A stretch of DNA of 9,257 nucleotides from Methanobacteriaceae archaeon (GTDB lineage: Archaea > Methanobacteriota > Methanobacteria > Methanobacteriales > Methanobacteriaceae), in NCBI GenBank assembly GCA_030681145.1, contig JAUXXK010000453.1:1-9257 (forward strand). Direction: 5' to 3'. Within the stretch, counting starts at the first letter, position 1; each line of letters opens with the position of its first letter. The notes below the pieces were generated by a model. The model was not told where the DNA came from. It saw only the letters and a list, made by a program, of their open reading frames with translations, and made no database searches. Made by a program: the position numbers and the translations under genes. This document shows, piece after piece, positions 6,440 through 9,257 of the stretch.

Positions 6440-6661
6440 AATTGGTCTCCTAATAGATTAATTAAATATCAATTGATTCCATATTTTATTATTAGTTTAT
6501 TATAGTAAATATGATTATAATATAAAATAGATATTAATTATAAAAAGATTATGAATTATCACGTTTGTAAGAAAAAAACATTCATATCATTTAAAACAAA
6601 TACTTTATAAAGGAAAACCATCTAACAGATGATTTACTTATAATCATATAATATATTTTAA
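6440..6661. promoter_or_regulatory. AT-rich divergent promoter region between hisF and tRNA-Arg
   Basis: This interval is very AT-rich and carries no coding frame that I can support. Toward the tRNA the clearest promoter element is TTTATAAAG (6604-6612) with A-rich sequence before it, placing a start near 6633 and leaving a short leader to be removed by RNase P. Toward hisF several TATA-like elements overlap (about 6500-6540, minus strand), so its box cannot be chosen by eye. Confidence 0.45.
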
Positions 6662-6737
<76 letters not shown>

Positions 6738-6992
6738 TCATTATGGATTTTAAAGTTTTCATAGAAATACTTATTTTCAATAAAGTGAATATATATCCTT
6801 TCGTTCATAAGGCCTCTAGAAAACTAAATAAATTCTGCTTCTTTTGAATGTTTAAATAGTTTTAAATATTTTCTTTTCAGAAAAACTATTTTAGTCTTTT
6901 ATTACTTATTTTACAAATTCTTGCATTTGATGAATTATATTATTCAAAAGATTATCACTAAAATTTAATAAAAAGGATAACATATTATATCT
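6738..6992. other. Gene-free AT-rich stretch between tRNA-Arg and the YdeI pseudogene
   Basis: These 255 bases are very AT-rich and hold no coding frame that I can support. T-rich runs just after the tRNA (ATTTTAAAGTTTTC, about 6747-6760) may end its transcript. The only other structure noted is an inverted repeat at 6854-6891. Confidence 0.4.
6854..6891. repeat. 10-bp perfect inverted repeat downstream of tRNA-Arg
   Basis: AAATAGTTTT (6854-6863) and AAAACTATTT (6882-6891) are perfect arms around an 18-base pyrimidine-rich loop, followed by TAGTCTTTTATT. It could act as a terminator or a small structured element, or be chance in AT-rich DNA. Confidence 0.35.
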
Positions 6993-7569
6993 ATGCAAAA
7001 ATCTTCTAACTCTAAGTTAGGTCGTTAATATCATCCTTCACGTGAAGACTGGCGAAAATGGTTGGAAGAAAATCATGACACATCCCCGGGAATTTGGCTT
7101 ATTTATTTTAAAAAAGGAAGCAGACAGCCCACATTAGCTTATGATGATGAGTGGAGGAAGGTTTGAGCTTTGGATGGATTGACAGCACTGTTAATACTCT
7201 GGATGAGGATAGATACCTTCAGTTATTTACCCCACACAAGCCCAACAGCACCTGGTCTCGTTTAAATAAAAAAAGGGTAAAAAAATGGATCCATGGTCCG
7301 GGCGGGTCTGGAAAAAATTGAAAAAGCTAAAAAAAATGGTTCATGGACCATCCTGGATGAAATGGAAAATTTGATTGTTTCCCCGGATTTAAAAGAAGCA
7401 TTTAAAAAGAATAAAAAGGCCCGAAACAATTATAATGTTTTTACTGATTCAGTTAAAAAACAGATCTTGTGGTTTGTTATCAGTGCCAAGATCTGAAACC
7501 CGGAAAAAAAGAATAGAAAATGTAATTGAAGCCACAAAACGAAATAAAAAACCATTTTATTATTTATGA
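6993..7569 (+). pseudogene. Broken YdeI/OmdA-family (COG4430) gene
   Basis: Joined across frames, the sequence recovers a nearly full YdeI-type protein of about 190 residues, the family's normal length. Segments in order are REDWRKWLEENHDTSPGIWL, IYFKKGSRQPTLAYDD, then (next frame) VEEGLSFGWIDSTVNTLDED, RYLQLFTPHKPNSTWSRLNK, then (next frame) RAGLEKIEKAKKNGSW, and finally SETRKKRIENVIEATKRN. Damage consists of an in-frame TAA at 7026-7028 and a single-base loss near 7149-7151 (GATGATGCAGTG would restore the Asp-Asp-Ala-Val motif). There is also a frame change with probable loss of about 11 bases near 7288-7293, and a frame change near 7491 just before the conserved C-terminal SETRKKRIE block. 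The family's role is uncertain; the E. coli member has been linked to protection against bacteriocins or peptides. The ATG at 6993 has no good ribosome-binding site, so the true old start is uncertain. The open frame 7293-7496 is only the third fragment. Confidence 0.85.
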
Positions 7570-7614
7570 TTTCTCAAAAGTCTTTTGATCGATAGATTAA
7601 TTACTCCCTATTAT

Positions 7615-9257
7615 TTATTCATCTTCAATAACTGCTTCTTTAAAGAACTCAGGGATCAGTGAACGATATAAAGGGCTCTTAAATAGCATTTTTATATTCT
7701 CATCCAGCACGTAAGTGTAACATTCATCGTCCTGGGCCCTCATACCCCGACCATATGCCTGCATCAAGGTCATTACTGTTTTATAGGCGTACCATTTCTG
7801 ATCACGTTGCCTGCGCATGTTTACCTGCCTGTCTCCCAGATAAGGGAAGGGAACCTTGTAAATTACCTGGAATCGGCACTTATCATAGGGTAAATCCACC
7901 CCTTCACTCATGGAAGGACTTACCAGAACCATCGGTGATAGGCTGGTTTCAAAGTGTTGTAAAACCCGTTCCCGGTTCATAGAATTATGGCCAGTTAAAC
8001 GAGAATTATGTACTTTTTGCAGGATATAATTCTGACACTGGTAATTATGGGTGTGAATAAGTCCCTTGTCATTCCGGTGCCTTTTCAGGATCTTATTCAA
8101 AATAGGCAGAGTATCCGGAGCAGTCCTTTTTATACGATTTTTAGACATTTTACCAGCCAGTTTAAGTTCTATAGGCCTTTTAGATGCAGGGAATGGGCTA
8201 TCCACTTTAATGAAATACACTTCCCGCGGATCCATACCCAGCCACTTACAAAACATCTGATGAGATAAAATAGTGGCACTCATAAATATACAGGTCTCTG
8301 CATGTTTAAATAAATGTTCTTCCGCATAATGATGGACTCTCAGTGGTTTAAATGAAACTCCGTCATGGGTAGGATCAACCACCCAATTTTTAGGTTCTTT
8401 TTCCAGGTTATCTGCCAAATCACCTAGACGTGACACCGTGTGGTTTATGCGGTCCGCCTTGTTTTTAGGCATATCCTTAACATTTATGTCCTGATAAGAC
8501 TCTTTTAAAGACTCCACTTGTAAAATCCAATCCATAGGATCTGTAAAAGCCATCATTTTAGGAGGAACCATTTTTTTAATGTCCTTTTTCAACCTTTGGT
8601 TGGAAATTATTACTTCCAGTCTCCTCATGAGCTTATCTTCAATATTATGGGCCTCATCTAATATCATGAGGTCTCTGGATCCAAAATGCCCCACATAATT
8701 AAGTTCCAGGAGTGCATAATCGTAATTCATTAGAGTTATATCACTGTTGACTGCTTCCACCTTCTGATCCCAGTAATTACAGTGATCAGAAGATTGAAAA
8801 AAAACAGAATTGCCAAAAGAATCCTCAAAGGCCTCTATGGCTCCGATGGTAGGAGATTTGCTGACCCCGTATCGACAGTGAAATTTTCTGGAGCTGGGAG
8901 TAGTCTGGCAGGTCCCAATATCACAACTGGACTCCAGATCATCGGTTTTGCAGGAGAAGTTTCCACGTCCCTTTACCTGGGCAAAATTGAATTCTTTGGC
9001 ATACTGGGTCTGCAGTTGCTTGGTCATAGTGAGAATGTATGCCGGTTCGTATATTCTGGCCAATGTGGTTGCTATACCGGATTTTCCAGTACCAGTTCCT
9101 GCTTCCAGAACAATGTACCGGAAGCCATCATCAATAGCATTTTGGATATCAGCTATAATGTCCAGTTGACCATGCCTGGGGTTAGGAAATGGGAAATTGT
9201 CAATAATTTCATCATTTATGTTAGGAAATCTGTTTTTTAATTCTTTCCTGCGAGAAG
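7615..9257 (-). CDS. Rad3/XPD/DinG-family ATP-dependent helicase, 5' end outside the window
   Basis: The visible 546 residues cover nearly a whole superfamily 2 DNA helicase of the COG1199 type, a 5'-3' unwinding enzyme of DNA repair. [11 protein letters not shown] (21-31 of the visible part) is the Q-motif region and EAGTGTGKS (51-59) is Walker A. A cysteine cluster at about 102, 111, 116, 127 and 159 corresponds to the iron-sulfur domain of XPD/DinG proteins. LDEAH (199-203) is the DEAH box, [12 protein letters not shown] motif V, and QAYGRGMR (499-506) motif VI with its arginine fingers. The frame stays open to the window edge (first visible residues [10 protein letters not shown]) with no ATG before Walker A, so the true start lies beyond 9257. 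A TTG at 9061-9063 would cut off Walker A and is not a real start. The enzyme appears intact. The exact orthologue (XPD itself or a DinG-like paralogue) cannot be fixed by eye. Confidence 0.92.
   Translation of the reverse strand, partial: SRRKELKNRFPNINDEIIDNFPFPNPRHGQLDIIADIQNAIDDGFRYIVLEAGTGTGKSGIATTLARIYEPAYILTMTKQLQTQYAKEFNFAQVKGRGNFSCKTDDLESSCDIGTCQTTPSSRKFHCRYGVSKSPTIGAIEAFEDSFGNSVFFQSSDHCNYWDQKVEAVNSDITLMNYDYALLELNYVGHFGSRDLMILDEAHNIEDKLMRRLEVIISNQRLKKDIKKMVPPKMMAFTDPMDWILQVESLKESYQDINVKDMPKNKADRINHTVSRLGDLADNLEKEPKNWVVDPTHDGVSFKPLRVHHYAEEHLFKHAETCIFMSATILSHQMFCKWLGMDPREVYFIKVDSPFPASKRPIELKLAGKMSKNRIKRTAPDTLPILNKILKRHRNDKGLIHTHNYQCQNYILQKVHNSRLTGHNSMNRERVLQHFETSLSPMVLVSPSMSEGVDLPYDKCRFQVIYKVPFPYLGDRQVNMRRQRDQKWYAYKTVMTLMQAYGRGMRAQDDECYTYVLDENIKMLFKSPLYRSLIPEFFKEAVIEDE

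Noticed and set aside
7293..7496. A 67-aa plus-strand open frame as an independent small gene
   Set aside because: Its sequence is the middle of a YdeI-type protein, with the missing N- and C-terminal parts recoverable in adjacent frames. It is a pseudogene fragment.
8782..9240. Plus-strand open frame of 152 codons at the right edge
   Set aside because: It is antisense to the Walker A and iron-sulfur region of the helicase, which is unmistakable on the minus strand.

Overview
The window most likely comes from a low-G+C methanogenic archaeon of the Methanobacteriales, probably a Methanobacterium-like species. This is an inference. It rests on archaeal promoter elements (TTTATA-type boxes with A-rich BRE-like sequence upstream), a tRNA gene without an encoded CCA, a Rad3/XPD-type helicase with clustered cysteines, a DUF169 (COG2043) protein, and archaeal-looking DapB and HisF proteins. 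It looks like ordinary chromosome with some accessory content. There is no CRISPR array, rRNA, transposase or recognisable phage gene.

Layout. The left edge (1-266) holds the 5' part of an unrecognised minus-strand gene. It diverges from a 94-aa acidic orphan protein (513-797, plus). Then come a TetR-family regulator (978-1622), a DUF169 protein (1705-2391), a 14-TM-type MFS drug exporter (2509-3984) and dapB, 4-hydroxy-tetrahydrodipicolinate reductase (best start 4031, end 4849), all on plus. The 320-base gap after dapB holds scraps of two other genes of this same window: a truncated copy of the 3' end of the 94-aa orphan gene (4956-5033), and a decayed piece of hisF sharing an exact 20-base match with it (around 5095-5138). 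Next, on minus, are a DUF1801 protein (5170-5529) and hisF (5615-6439). A tRNA-Arg(TCG) gene follows on plus (6662-6737), then a YdeI/OmdA-family pseudogene (6993-7569) broken by an in-frame stop and three frameshifts. The right edge holds most of a minus-strand Rad3/XPD/DinG-like helicase (7615-9257), whose 5' end lies outside the window.

How the genes may work together. tetR and the DUF169 gene are probably co-transcribed, and the TetR protein probably controls its own promoter, where repeated TGACCA and TGAGTCAT motifs sit just downstream of the TATA box. The adjacent MFS exporter is a plausible regulatory target or functional partner, but it has its own promoter-like sequence without these motifs. 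dapB and hisF are housekeeping amino-acid genes (lysine and histidine) standing outside their pathway operons. I see no convincing new defence or mobile system. The best leads are the gene scraps between dapB and the DUF1801 gene, the YdeI-family pseudogene, and the possible TetR operator.
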